A stretch of DNA of 64,000 nt from Thomasclavelia ramosa DSM 1402 (lineage in GTDB: Bacteria; Bacillota_I; Bacilli_A; Erysipelotrichales; Coprobacillaceae). A program made the position numbers and the translations under genes. Below the pieces are notes generated by a model. The model saw only the letters and a program-made list of their open reading frames with translations, ran no database searches and had not been told where the DNA came from. The stretch spans positions 868,001 through 932,000 of the forward strand of contig NZ_CP036346.1 in NCBI RefSeq assembly GCF_014131695.1, in the 5' to 3' direction. Below are positions 33,878 through 43,547 of this stretch, in pieces (position 1 is the first letter of the stretch; each line of letters starts with the position of its first letter).

Positions 33878-35093
33878 AACTAATTATATTATGGTGTCGT
33901 CAACGTGTAATGATGATATGTATAAATATGTTTCATCAATAAAAACTAAAGATAAAGTTAACCCGTCTCAGAAATATTATAAATTATTAATGGAAGGTAT
34001 GGCTTCAGCAGATGGATGTACTGTAACTTGCGTATCAATAAGAAGTGTTAATCCTGCCACTTCTTTTATAAATATGATTGAAGAGGATAATTACTTTGAA
34101 AATGGTGTAAGTTATAAGTATATTAAAATTAGAAATAAGAGAATAATAGTTTACGTTGATATGGTATTTAATACTTATAAAACTATCAATAAGTGCATAA
34201 AAAGTTCAAATGATAGAAAGGACACAATTATTTTTACAGATGTTCTTTCAATTTGTGGGGCTTTTTCTTCGTTGCTGATATGCAAAATAAAAAAAATTAA
34301 GTGTTGTGCTATAGTCACTGATTTACCCAATCTTGTTACAGCAATCAATAAAACAGCTAAAGTGTCTTTGTTTCGAAAATTCAAGGACTCTTTTTTAAAT
34401 TTTTTAATAAAACGATTTGATTCGTATTGTTTTTTGACTGAATCCATGAATGAAATAAATGCATCAAATAAGCCATATATAGTAATAGAAGGTATTGCTA
34501 CTGATACTGATGGCTTGTTAAATAATTCATGTTTTAACGAAAAAAAATCCAATGAATTTGTTGTGCTCTATGCAGGAGGATTATATGAAAAATTTGGACT
34601 CAAAAATCTTATAGATGCAATTGACTTTACAAAAAACAAAAATATTATATTACATGTTTATGGAGAAGGTACTATAGTTCCATATATAAAAGAGAAAATA
34701 GAATGTAATCATAGAATAGTATATGGAGGAATATTACCTCCAAATATAATATTTGAATTAGAAAAAAAAGCATCTCTTCTTATAAACTGTAGACCAACTT
34801 CTGATTTGTTTACTAAATATTCATTTCCCTCAAAAACCATTGAGTATTTATCTAGTGGAACACCTGTGTTAACCACTAAATTGGAAGGAATACCTAAAGA
34901 ATATATGGAGCACTTATTCTTGATTGAAGATGAATCACCAAAAGGAATTGCTAAAACACTTGATAATATTAGTTCAATGCAAATGAATGCATTACAATCT
35001 AAAGGGAACTTAGGGAAAAAATACGTTTTAGAGAATAAAAATAAGGAAATTCAAGGTGAAAAACTTATAAATTTTGTGAGGAATCTAAAATGA
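33870..35093 (+). CDS. Family 4-like glycosyltransferase
   Basis: 407 residues; ATG 33870 (MSKTNYIM) has AGAGG at correct spacing inside the overlap with the polymerase gene, so the ATG at 33855 is rejected. GT-B fold: an N-terminal domain to about 200, then VVLYAGGLYEKFGLKNLID, HVYGEGTIVPYI and the donor-binding end KYSFPSKTIEYLSSGTPVL with its EX7E-like region. Probably adds one residue of the repeat unit. Specificity unknown. Confidence 0.85.
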   Translation: MSKTNYIMVSSTCNDDMYKYVSSIKTKDKVNPSQKYYKLLMEGMASADGCTVTCVSIRSVNPATSFINMIEEDNYFENGVSYKYIKIRNKRIIVYVDMVFNTYKTINKCIKSSNDRKDTIIFTDVLSICGAFSSLLICKIKKIKCCAIVTDLPNLVTAINKTAKVSLFRKFKDSFLNFLIKRFDSYCFLTESMNEINASNKPYIVIEGIATDTDGLLNNSCFNEKKSNEFVVLYAGGLYEKFGLKNLIDAIDFTKNKNIILHVYGEGTIVPYIKEKIECNHRIVYGGILPPNIIFELEKKASLLINCRPTSDLFTKYSFPSKTIEYLSSGTPVLTTKLEGIPKEYMEHLFLIEDESPKGIAKTLDNISSMQMNALQSKGNLGKKYVLENKNKEIQGEKLINFVRNLK

Positions 35094-36280
35094 AAATATT
35101 GCAAATAAATCTAGGTAATTATGGTAGTACTGGTAAGATAATGATGGGAATTGAAAAATCATCAAATAATAACAATACTTTTTGTATGGTATATCCAAAT
35201 ACCAAAAATAATGTTGAATACTCAGGTGACAAAATTTTGATATCAGGAATTATCAGTAGAAAAGTAAACCATTTTTTAGAAAAATGTACTGGCTTTCAAG
35301 GCTGTTTTTCAATATTAAAAACTCATACACTAATTTCCAATATAAAAAAATATGATCCTGACATTATTCATTTACATAATATTCATGGTATAGAAATTAA
35401 CTATCCATTATTATTTAAATATATAAAAAAGAATAAGATAAAGATTATTTGGACACTCCACGATTGTTGGAGTTTTACAGGTCAATGTCCACATTTTACT
35501 ATCATTAAATGTGATAAATGGAAGACAGGGTGTTTCAAATGTCCACAGTATAAAGAATATCCAGAAGCTTTTGTTGATAGAACAAAAATGATGTGGAAAC
35601 TAAAAAGAAAATGGTTTAACAACGTTGAAAACATGACTATTGTCACACCTTCAATTTGGCTATCAAATTTGGTTAAAGAATCTTATCTTAAAAACTATCC
35701 TGTACAGGTTATCAATAATGGAATAGATTTGAGTATATTTAAACCTAGAAAAAGTGAATTCAAAACTATAATGGGTTTAGAAGGAAAAAAAATTATATTA
35801 GGTGTATCCTTTACTTGGGGAAAGAAAAAGGGATTAGACGTTTTTTATGATTTATCGAAAATAATTAATGACGATTATGTTATTGTACTAGTTGGTTTGA
35901 ACAATGTGGATGAATTGAAAGATTATGAAAATATCTATGCAATTCCAAGAACAAATAACCAAATTGAACTTGCTGAAATTTATACATCCGCTGATGTTTT
36001 TGTTAATCCTACAAGAGAAGATAATTTTCCAACGGTAAACATAGAGTCTCTTGCATGTGGAACCCCAGTTGTCACTTTCAATACAGGAGGAAGTCCTGAA
36101 ATTATTGATTCTAGTTGCGGATTGGTAGTAGAATGTGATGATTTAGAAAAGCTAAAAAATACCATTGTGGATATTACTTCTTTAAAAAAAACACTGGAGA
36201 ATTCTTGCGTATCTAGAGCGCACTGTTTTAATATGTATGATAAATTTAAAGATTATTTAAAATTGTACGATACTGTATGA
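35090..36280 (+). CDS. Family 4 glycosyltransferase (WcaL/WcaC-like)
   Basis: 396 residues, ATG overlapping the previous stop (ATGA). The N-terminus MKILQINLGNYGSTGKIMMG is like colanic-acid-type GT4 enzymes, with IIHLHNIHG, WTLHDCWSFTGQCPHF and a cysteine-containing loop (CDKWKTGCFKCPQY). The C-terminal donor domain has NPTREDNFPTVNIESLACG. It adds a sugar to the repeat unit. It ends the first AT-rich cassette; a 70-bp noncoding gap precedes capE. Confidence 0.88.
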   Translation: MKILQINLGNYGSTGKIMMGIEKSSNNNNTFCMVYPNTKNNVEYSGDKILISGIISRKVNHFLEKCTGFQGCFSILKTHTLISNIKKYDPDIIHLHNIHGIEINYPLLFKYIKKNKIKIIWTLHDCWSFTGQCPHFTIIKCDKWKTGCFKCPQYKEYPEAFVDRTKMMWKLKRKWFNNVENMTIVTPSIWLSNLVKESYLKNYPVQVINNGIDLSIFKPRKSEFKTIMGLEGKKIILGVSFTWGKKKGLDVFYDLSKIINDDYVIVLVGLNNVDELKDYENIYAIPRTNNQIELAEIYTSADVFVNPTREDNFPTVNIESLACGTPVVTFNTGGSPEIIDSSCGLVVECDDLEKLKNTIVDITSLKKTLENSCVSRAHCFNMYDKFKDYLKLYDTV

Positions 36281-36353
36281 TGTTAAAAATCAACTTATAT
36301 AACTTTATTTTAAAATAATATATTAAATATAAAATATTTAGGAGGAAAAAAGA

Positions 36354-37394
36354 ATGATATCTTTTAAAGACAAAACATTATTAATTACTGGAGGAACTGG
36401 TAGCTTTGGAAATGCGGTGCTAAACCGCTTTTAAAATACAGATATAAAAGAAATTAGAGTATTTAGTAGAGATGAATTAAAACAAGATAATATGAGACAT
36501 GAATATCAGGCTAAATACCCTGATGTTTTTAATAAGTTAAAGTTTTATATCGGGGATGTAAGAGATATACAAAGTATTAAGAATGCTATGCATGGTGTAG
36601 ACTATGTCTATCATGCAGCCGCATTAAAACAAGTACCTAGTTGTGAATTTTTTCCAATAGAAGCAGTTAAAACTAATGTATTAGGTACTGAAAATGTGTT
36701 AACAGCTGCTATTGAAGCAGGAGTTAAAAGAGTAGTATGTTTATCAACAGATAAAGCTGCTTATCCTGTAAATGCTATGGGTACTAGTAAAGCTATGATG
36801 GAAAAAGTAATTGTAGCTAAATCTAGAACAGTAGATCCAGAAAAAACAAGTATTATGTGTACAAGATATGGTAATGTATTAGCTTCAAGAGGTTCAGTTG
36901 TACCTCTTTTTATTAACCAAATAAAAGCTGGTAATGATTTAACTGTAACTAGTCCAGATATGACAAGATTTGTTATGACATTAGAAGAAGCAGTTGATTT
37001 AGTATTATTTGCTTTTGAAAATGGTCAATCAGGAGATATTTTCGTACAAAAAGCACCTGCTTGTACAATTGGTGTACTCACTGAAGCAGTAAAAAGACTA
37101 ATGAAAGCTGATAATGAAGTAAAAGTAATTGGTATCAGACATGGCGAAAAAATGTATGAAACATTATTAACTGATGAAGAATGTGCTAATGCGATTGATT
37201 TAGGTGGTTTCTATAGAGTACCTGCGGATAAGCGTGATCTTAATTATGACAAATATTTTAATGAAGGTATTGAGGAGTCTGCACTTACTCAATTCAATTC
37301 AAATAATACTCACTTAATGGATGTAGAAGCAGTAATGAACAAACTAATGGAAGTACCACTAGTTAAAGAAGAAATCCTTAATTCAACTAAATAG
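36354..37394 (+). pseudogene. capE: capE/fnlA (UDP-GlcNAc 4,6-dehydratase/5-epimerase) with an in-frame stop
   Basis: GGAGG precedes ATG 36354, and the frame reads ISFKDKTLLITGGTGSFGNA then VLNRF, TAA (36432-36434), NTDIKEIRVFSRDELKQD without any shift, so one base change (Leu codon to TAA) breaks it. The rest is intact to 37394: YHAAALKQVPSCEFFP, LSTDKAAYPVNAMG, RYGNVLASRGSV. The next usable start (ATG 36492) would lose the Rossmann nucleotide site. The enzyme starts UDP-L-FucNAc synthesis together with CapF and CapG. A sequencing error, readthrough or true inactivation are all possible. Confidence 0.88.
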
Positions 37395-37408
37395 GGAGGA
37401 TTAAATAA

Positions 37409-38803
37409 TTGAATAGAAATAAATATTTACTCAAGAATACTTTTTTATATTCCATATCAACTTTTAGTACAAAAATAATTACTTTTTTTATGGTAAGTTT
37501 TTATACTGCAGTACTTAGTGCAGAAACATATGGAAAAATTGATGTTATATTTGCCACTATTAATTTATTGATTCCTATAGTGGCATTATCTATTAATAAT
37601 TCAATTTTAAGATTTTCACTTGACAAAAATATAAATAAAAACAATGTGTTTTTTATAGGCTTTTTTGTTACATCTTGTAGCTCTATACTTATCATTATTG
37701 TTTCGCTTATAACCAATATCTTTATTAATAATCCCTATTTTATATTATCAGCACTTCTTTTGATTTTTGAAATATATTATCTACTATTATCTGAGTTTAT
37801 TAGAGGATTGGACAGAAATGGAATATATGTTCTTTTTAATGTATTATTGGTAATAATAATCTCATTGTTAAATATATTCTTTTTAGGATATATGAAGCTA
37901 CAAATATTTGGATATTTATACGCATACCTAATTTCGTATGGATTATGTTCTATATTTTTAATAATGATCATAAAGCCAGTAAAATTGTTAAGGAATATAG
38001 ATAAATCTTCAATCGTAGATACTTTTAAAATTATGTTGAACTATTGTGTTTATCTAATACCTAATTCTATATTTTGGTGGATTACCACTAGTTCGGATAA
38101 ATATATAATAGTATTTATAATTGGTAATGCATTTAATGGGGTATATTCAGTTGCAAATAAGATACCAACTATAGTAATTTATACTTTTCAAATATTCATT
38201 CAGGCATGGCAATTATCTGCTATCAAAGAAAAAGGTGCAGAAAGTGAACAACAATTTGTCAACCAGATATTTAAAATATTATTTGTTTGTATTTCATTAG
38301 CAATATCTTTCATATTACTGATTCTAAAGCCATTTACCCTTTTTTATGTGGGCAAATCATATTATGAAGCTTGGGAATCAGGAGCTATATTAGTGTTTAC
38401 TGCAATGTTTAATATTCTCTCATCATTTGTTGGGATTCGTTATGTAGTGGAAAAGGATAATAAAATGAATATGTATACTACATTACTTGGGGCTGTTATA
38501 AATATTATTTTAAATATAATTCTAATACCACATTATAAATTAATAGGAGCTGCGATTGCAACTTTGATTAGTTACATATTTGTTTTTATGGTAAGAATGT
38601 ATGATACAAAAAAATATTTAAAAATAAATATGTTGAAATTTAATTATTTAATAATATTTATTTTGGTTTTTCAAGTTTTAACATTATTTATATTCAATGA
38701 CTATTGGATGATATGTGGGATTATTTCATTTTTTATAATCTCATTAATAAGTATACTGTTCATTAAAGATGAAGTTAAAAAAATTATAAGGAGTAGAAGA
38801 TGA
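37409..38803 (+). CDS. Polysaccharide flippase (Wzx-like, MOP superfamily)
   Basis: 464 residues from TTG 37409 with GGAGG 9 bases upstream. About 12-14 membrane spans; the N-terminus FLYSISTFSTKIITFFMVSF and YTAVLSAETYGKIDVIF are typical of PST/MATE-like flippases, and the central NYCVYLIPNSIFWWITTSSD is their second-half start. It flips the lipid-linked repeat unit to the outer face for the polymerase. It starts the second AT-rich cassette. Confidence 0.92.
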   Translation: MNRNKYLLKNTFLYSISTFSTKIITFFMVSFYTAVLSAETYGKIDVIFATINLLIPIVALSINNSILRFSLDKNINKNNVFFIGFFVTSCSSILIIIVSLITNIFINNPYFILSALLLIFEIYYLLLSEFIRGLDRNGIYVLFNVLLVIIISLLNIFFLGYMKLQIFGYLYAYLISYGLCSIFLIMIIKPVKLLRNIDKSSIVDTFKIMLNYCVYLIPNSIFWWITTSSDKYIIVFIIGNAFNGVYSVANKIPTIVIYTFQIFIQAWQLSAIKEKGAESEQQFVNQIFKILFVCISLAISFILLILKPFTLFYVGKSYYEAWESGAILVFTAMFNILSSFVGIRYVVEKDNKMNMYTTLLGAVINIILNIILIPHYKLIGAAIATLISYIFVFMVRMYDTKKYLKINMLKFNYLIIFILVFQVLTLFIFNDYWMICGIISFFIISLISILFIKDEVKKIIRSRR

Positions 38804-39948
38804 AGAAACTAATTCGAAAGATAATTAAAAATATATATATTAAACGTGATTTTTTACATATCCAACAATCTATTAATATGCGAATCAAATATTTCTTGAG
38901 AAACATATACAATTCTTGTTGGAATAAAGATAACAAACTTAATTATCCAAAAACATTGCAATTTCCGATTACAAATAAATGCAATTTAGATTGTATTATG
39001 TGTAATATTCATGGCAATGATATAAAAAATGAAATGAATATAGATGATATTAAAAGAGTATTAAGTAATTCAATATTTTGCAAAGTAGAATCAGTCGGAA
39101 TTAATGGGGGTGAACCATTTATTTTAAAAGATATAACTAGTATTATTGAAACTATTCTTGATACACTTCCCGCTTTACGTAATCTCTATATAATTAGTAA
39201 CGGAACTATTCCAAATTGTCCTGATAAAATAAAAGAAATATATAACTTATGTAAAAAACATAATGTTAAATTTACTTTGAGCTTTTCTATTGATGGATTT
39301 GATGAAATGCACAATGAAATGCGTGGAAGACCAGGTACCTTTCAAAAGTTAATACATACTTTAGATATAATAAAGTCAAATATAAATCTATATTGTGATA
39401 GCATAAATTTCATTTGCACATTAACAAAAAAAAATATATATAGTGTGAATGAATTAGAAGCTTTTTCTCAAAAATACGGTATTCAAATCACATATAATGT
39501 AGCTACTGAACACGAACGATTAAAGAATGATATTAAATATCAGTATTATTCATTATTTACTGATAAAGAAGCGAAAATGCTTGCTAGGGAATTTCTATAC
39601 TCAAAATTTAAGCAAACTCATTCCAAAACATATTACGGCCTTTTTAGGTATTTAAAAGATGATGAACCCAAAAGAATATCAAATTGTCAATTTTTACATA
39701 ATGGTATAACACTTACGCCAACGGGTGATATCTGTTATTGTGCTACACATAGTAAAGCATTAGTAAATGTTAAAAATAGTAATGTAGATATAAAGAAAAT
39801 ATATTTTGAAAATAAATTATATAATGATGAGATAAAAAATACTTATTGTGATAAGTGTTCACATTATATGGGTGCATTGACAAATGAAGGTTACAAAGAC
39901 TATATGGATGAGATATTAAAATTCTCAAAGAGACCTATGAAAGGATAG
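38800..39948 (+). CDS. Radical SAM protein with SPASM-like C-terminus in the capsule locus
   Basis: 382 residues; ATG overlaps the flippase stop (ATGA). The radical SAM motif is CNLDCIMC in FPITNKCNLDCIMCNIHG (about residue 62), followed by the GGE motif GINGGEPFI. The C-terminal region has CQFLHNGITLTPTGDICYC and NTYCDKCSHY, cysteines for an auxiliary cluster as in SPASM/twitch proteins. No peptide precursor gene is near. A role in modifying a sugar or a lipid-linked intermediate is inferred from context and could be quite different. Confidence 0.87.
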   Translation: MKKLIRKIIKNIYIKRDFLHIQQSINMRIKYFLRNIYNSCWNKDNKLNYPKTLQFPITNKCNLDCIMCNIHGNDIKNEMNIDDIKRVLSNSIFCKVESVGINGGEPFILKDITSIIETILDTLPALRNLYIISNGTIPNCPDKIKEIYNLCKKHNVKFTLSFSIDGFDEMHNEMRGRPGTFQKLIHTLDIIKSNINLYCDSINFICTLTKKNIYSVNELEAFSQKYGIQITYNVATEHERLKNDIKYQYYSLFTDKEAKMLAREFLYSKFKQTHSKTYYGLFRYLKDDEPKRISNCQFLHNGITLTPTGDICYCATHSKALVNVKNSNVDIKKIYFENKLYNDEIKNTYCDKCSHYMGALTNEGYKDYMDEILKFSKRPMKG

Positions 39949-39952
39949 AACT

Positions 39953-41083
39953 ATGAATATTTGTATTTTAGGATGGTATGGTACTGAAACTTTAGGAGAC
40001 AGAGCTATTATTGAAGGTATAATTAAAATCTTTGATAGTATTGAAAAAAATGATATTAGTATTGGGTCATTGTATCCGTTTTTTACTGAAAGAACATTAA
40101 TTGAAGAACAAGAAGCATTAAATATTATGGGTATAACTAGTAATATTTATTGTTTTGATGTTTTGAATAGCAAAACCTTAAAAAAACAAATTGAAACATC
40201 TGATTTAGTTATTATGGGTGGAGGACCGTTAATGGATCTTTCTGAACTTGATATTATTGACAAATCTTTTCAATATGCAAAAAAAAGAAAAATTCATACA
40301 GGTATTATTGGTTGTGGAATTGGCCCTTTAAATAAACCAGAGTTTAGAAGAAGTGTATATAATATACTTATAAATAGTGATATTTCTATTTTTAGGGATA
40401 CTAATTCACTGAGTGAAGCTCAAATATTGAATAATCAATTTGGAAATAGAATTGATGAGACTACTTTATATGCTTCTAACGATCCTGCAATTATACCAAT
40501 TGGATTTTTTAAATGTGAGAATAACGTTAAAGATAGATTGGTAGTTAATTTTAGAGACTTAGGATTTCAAACAGATAACAGTTTATTAACAATAGTTGAT
40601 AATAAATTGATTTCTTTATTAAAAAATATGTCTAATCAGTTTAAAGAGATAGTATTATTGCCAAATCATATTTTTTCTATAGGAGGAGATGATAGATTCT
40701 ATTTTTCTAAACTTAAACAAGAATTAATGGATTATGAAAATATTGTTGTAATACATAAACCTTTATCCTTATTCCAAACATTTGAAATAATTAAGAATTC
40801 GAAAGCTGCTATTGGAATGAGGTATCATTCGATTGTTTTCCAAAGTTATTTGAATGGAAATAATTATATTTTAGATTATACAGAAAAGAAAAAGGGAAAA
40901 ATTATATCTTTTTTAAATGATAATGATCCAAATGAATTTTTTGCAGATAGATATTATAGCTTAATAGATTTGAATAAAGGAATTGAGTTTAAAATTACGA
41001 AAGATATTTTTGAGTATGATAATAAAATATTTGAAAAAACATTAGAATTTTACGTAAGTATTATAAAAAGAAATATATATTAA
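39953..41083 (+). CDS. Polysaccharide pyruvyl transferase family protein
   Basis: 376 residues. PF04230-like pattern: NICILGWYGTETLGDRAII, DLVIMGGGPLMDLSEL, GIIGCGIGPLN, a C-terminal KAAIGMRYHSIVFQSYLNGN. These enzymes (CsaB, WcaK, CpsF types) move pyruvate from PEP onto a sugar as a ketal, giving the polymer a negative charge and sometimes an anchor site for SLH proteins. The gene follows the radical SAM gene by 4 bases and closes the second AT-rich cassette. Confidence 0.9.
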   Translation: MNICILGWYGTETLGDRAIIEGIIKIFDSIEKNDISIGSLYPFFTERTLIEEQEALNIMGITSNIYCFDVLNSKTLKKQIETSDLVIMGGGPLMDLSELDIIDKSFQYAKKRKIHTGIIGCGIGPLNKPEFRRSVYNILINSDISIFRDTNSLSEAQILNNQFGNRIDETTLYASNDPAIIPIGFFKCENNVKDRLVVNFRDLGFQTDNSLLTIVDNKLISLLKNMSNQFKEIVLLPNHIFSIGGDDRFYFSKLKQELMDYENIVVIHKPLSLFQTFEIIKNSKAAIGMRYHSIVFQSYLNGNNYILDYTEKKKGKIISFLNDNDPNEFFADRYYSLIDLNKGIEFKITKDIFEYDNKIFEKTLEFYVSIIKRNIY

Positions 41084-41146
41084 TTTTTAAAAATTACAAA
41101 TATTAAAAGTTTATTTTAATATTTTATTTGTAAAGAAAGAGGAAAA

Positions 41147-42343
41147 ATGAAAATATTAGTTACTGGATCAAAAGGTTTTGTTGGAAAAAATCTTGTAGCG
41201 TCATTAAAGAATATAAAAGATGGTAAGGAGCGTACGAAATCTTTTTTTGTTGAAGAAATCTATGAATACGATATTGATACTGATTCATCATTATTAGATA
41301 CATACTGCAAAGATTGTGACTTTGTCTTCAATCTTGCAGGAGTAAATAGACCTAAAGATAATGATGAATTCATGCAAAGTAACTTTGGTTTTGCTTCTAC
41401 ATTATTAGATACATTAAAGAAACATAATAACACTTGCCCTATTATGTTATCTTCTTCAATTCAAGCTACATTAATTGGAAGATATGGAACAAGTGATTAT
41501 GGAAAGAGTAAATTAGCAGGAGAAGAATTATTCTTTGATTACTCAAAAGAAACAGGTGCTAAAGTACTAGTTTATAGATTTCCTAATCTGTTTGGTAAAT
41601 GGTGTAGACCTAATTACAATAGTGCTGTTGCTACATTTTGTAACAACATTGCTAATGATTTAGATATTCAAGTTAATGATAGAAGTACTGAATTAGAGTT
41701 ATTATATATTGATGATTTAGTTGAAGAAATGCTAAGTGCATTAACTAATGATGAACATCATTGTAACTATGATGGTTTAAATGTTGTTGATAACAATACT
41801 GGTAAGTATTGTTATGTTCCAACAACACATAAAGCTACATTAGGTGAGATTGTTGATTTATTAGAATCTTTTAAAAATCAACCCAATACATTAGTAATGC
41901 CAGAAATACCAAATAATAGTTTTGCTAAAAAACTATATTCAACTTATCTGTCATATTTATCTAAAGAAAAAGCTATCTTTGATTTAAAAATGAATAAAGA
42001 TGATAGAGGAAGTTTTACTGAATTATTAAAAACGGAAAACTGCGGACAGTTCTCTGTTAATATATCAAAACCAGGAATTACTAAAGGACAACATTGGCAT
42101 CATAGTAAATGGGAATTCTTTATTGTTGTATCAGGTAAAGCTCTAATACAAGAAAGAAGAATAGATAGTAATGAAGTAATAGAGTTTGAAGTATCAGGAG
42201 ATAACATTCAAGCTATTCATATGTTACCAGGATATACTCATAACATTATTAATCTATCAGATACCCAAGATTTAGTTACTGTTATGTGGGCTAATGAAGC
42301 CTTTGATCCAAATCATCCAGATACATTCTTCGAGGAGGTATAA
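41147..42343 (+). CDS. capF: UDP-2-acetamido-2,6-dideoxyhexulose epimerase/reductase (CapF-like)
   Basis: 398 residues in two domains. Residues 1-260 are a short-chain dehydrogenase (MKILVTGSKGFVGKNL, NLAGVNRP, active-site YGKSK in TSDYGKSKLAGEE). From about 275 there is a cupin with metal-binding histidines (ITKGQHWHHSKWEFF) that performs the C3 epimerisation. In S. aureus, CapF takes the CapE product to UDP-L-6-deoxy-talNAc. It has a good ribosome site (AAAGAGG) and leads the group capF-capG-glmM. With capE broken it would lack its substrate unless another gene supplies it. Confidence 0.92.
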   Translation: MKILVTGSKGFVGKNLVASLKNIKDGKERTKSFFVEEIYEYDIDTDSSLLDTYCKDCDFVFNLAGVNRPKDNDEFMQSNFGFASTLLDTLKKHNNTCPIMLSSSIQATLIGRYGTSDYGKSKLAGEELFFDYSKETGAKVLVYRFPNLFGKWCRPNYNSAVATFCNNIANDLDIQVNDRSTELELLYIDDLVEEMLSALTNDEHHCNYDGLNVVDNNTGKYCYVPTTHKATLGEIVDLLESFKNQPNTLVMPEIPNNSFAKKLYSTYLSYLSKEKAIFDLKMNKDDRGSFTELLKTENCGQFSVNISKPGITKGQHWHHSKWEFFIVVSGKALIQERRIDSNEVIEFEVSGDNIQAIHMLPGYTHNIINLSDTQDLVTVMWANEAFDPNHPDTFFEEV

Positions 42344-42348
42344 GTAGA

Positions 42349-43533
42349 ATGGAAATTAAAACAGATTATAGTGATGTAAAGTTCCAAGATAATGGAAAAC
42401 TTAAATTATTGATCATTGTAGGTACAAGACCTGAAATCATTCGTCTTGCCGCAACAATCAATAAATGTAGACAATATTTTGATTGTGTGTTAGCACACAC
42501 TGGTCAAAACTATGACTACAACTTAAATGGAGTATTTTTCCATGACTTAAAATTAAAAGATCCAGAAGTATATATGGATGCAGTAGGTGATGATTTAGGT
42601 GCTACAGTTGGTAATATCATTAACTGTTCATATAAACTAATGAATCAAATCAAACCTGATGCATTATTAATTTTAGGAGATACTAATAGTTGCTTAAGTG
42701 CTATTAGTGCTAAAAGATTACATATTCCTATCTTCCATATGGAAGCAGGTAATAGATGTAAAGATGAATGCTTACCTGAAGAAACTAATAGAAGAATCGT
42801 AGATATTATTTCTGATGTAAACTTAGCGTATAGTGAACATGCAAGAAGATATCTAGCAGAATGCGGTCTTCCTAAAGAAAGAACATATGTAACAGGTTCA
42901 CCTATGGCAGAAGTATTACATAATAACTTTGAAGATATTAAAGCTAGTAACATTTTAGAAAAACTAAACCTTAAACCAAAAGGATATATGTTATTGAGTG
43001 CCCATAGAGAAGAAAATATTGATACAGAAAAGAACTTCTTATCACTATTTACCGCTATTAATAAACTAGCAGAAAAATATGATATGCCTATTCTATATTC
43101 GTGTCATCCTAGATCTAGAAAAAGATTAGAATCCACAGGATTCAAATTAGATTCTAGAGTATTTATGCACGAACCATTAGGATTCCATGATTATAATAAT
43201 CTGCAAATGAATGCATTTTGTGTAGTATCTGATAGTGGAACACTTCCAGAAGAATCGTCATTTTTTACATCAGTAGGGAATCCATTCCCTGCAGTATGTA
43301 TTAGAACATCTACAGAAAGACCAGAAGCATTAGATAAAGCTTGTTTTATCTTAGCAGGTATTGATGAAAAATCTTTATTGCAATCAGTAACCACAGCTAT
43401 AGATATGGTAAATAATAATGATAATGGTATTCCAGTACCAAATTATACAGATGAAATAGTATCTACTAAAGTAGTTAAGATTATTCAATCTTATACCGGT
43501 GTAGTTGATAAGATGGTTTGGAGAAAAAATTAA
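42349..43533 (+). CDS. capG: UDP-N-acetylhexosamine 2-epimerase (CapG/WecB family)
   Basis: 394 residues with AGGAGG upstream. The motifs are [58 protein letters not shown] and [10 protein letters not shown], all of the hydrolysing/non-hydrolysing 2-epimerase fold. Placed after CapF it should make UDP-L-FucNAc, the last step of that pathway. A UDP-ManNAc-forming WecB role is the alternative, but the neighbours favour CapG. Confidence 0.92.
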   Translation: MEIKTDYSDVKFQDNGKLKLLIIVGTRPEIIRLAATINKCRQYFDCVLAHTGQNYDYNLNGVFFHDLKLKDPEVYMDAVGDDLGATVGNIINCSYKLMNQIKPDALLILGDTNSCLSAISAKRLHIPIFHMEAGNRCKDECLPEETNRRIVDIISDVNLAYSEHARRYLAECGLPKERTYVTGSPMAEVLHNNFEDIKASNILEKLNLKPKGYMLLSAHREENIDTEKNFLSLFTAINKLAEKYDMPILYSCHPRSRKRLESTGFKLDSRVFMHEPLGFHDYNNLQMNAFCVVSDSGTLPEESSFFTSVGNPFPAVCIRTSTERPEALDKACFILAGIDEKSLLQSVTTAIDMVNNNDNGIPVPNYTDEIVSTKVVKIIQSYTGVVDKMVWRKN

Positions 43534-43547
43534 CAGGAGAGATTATA

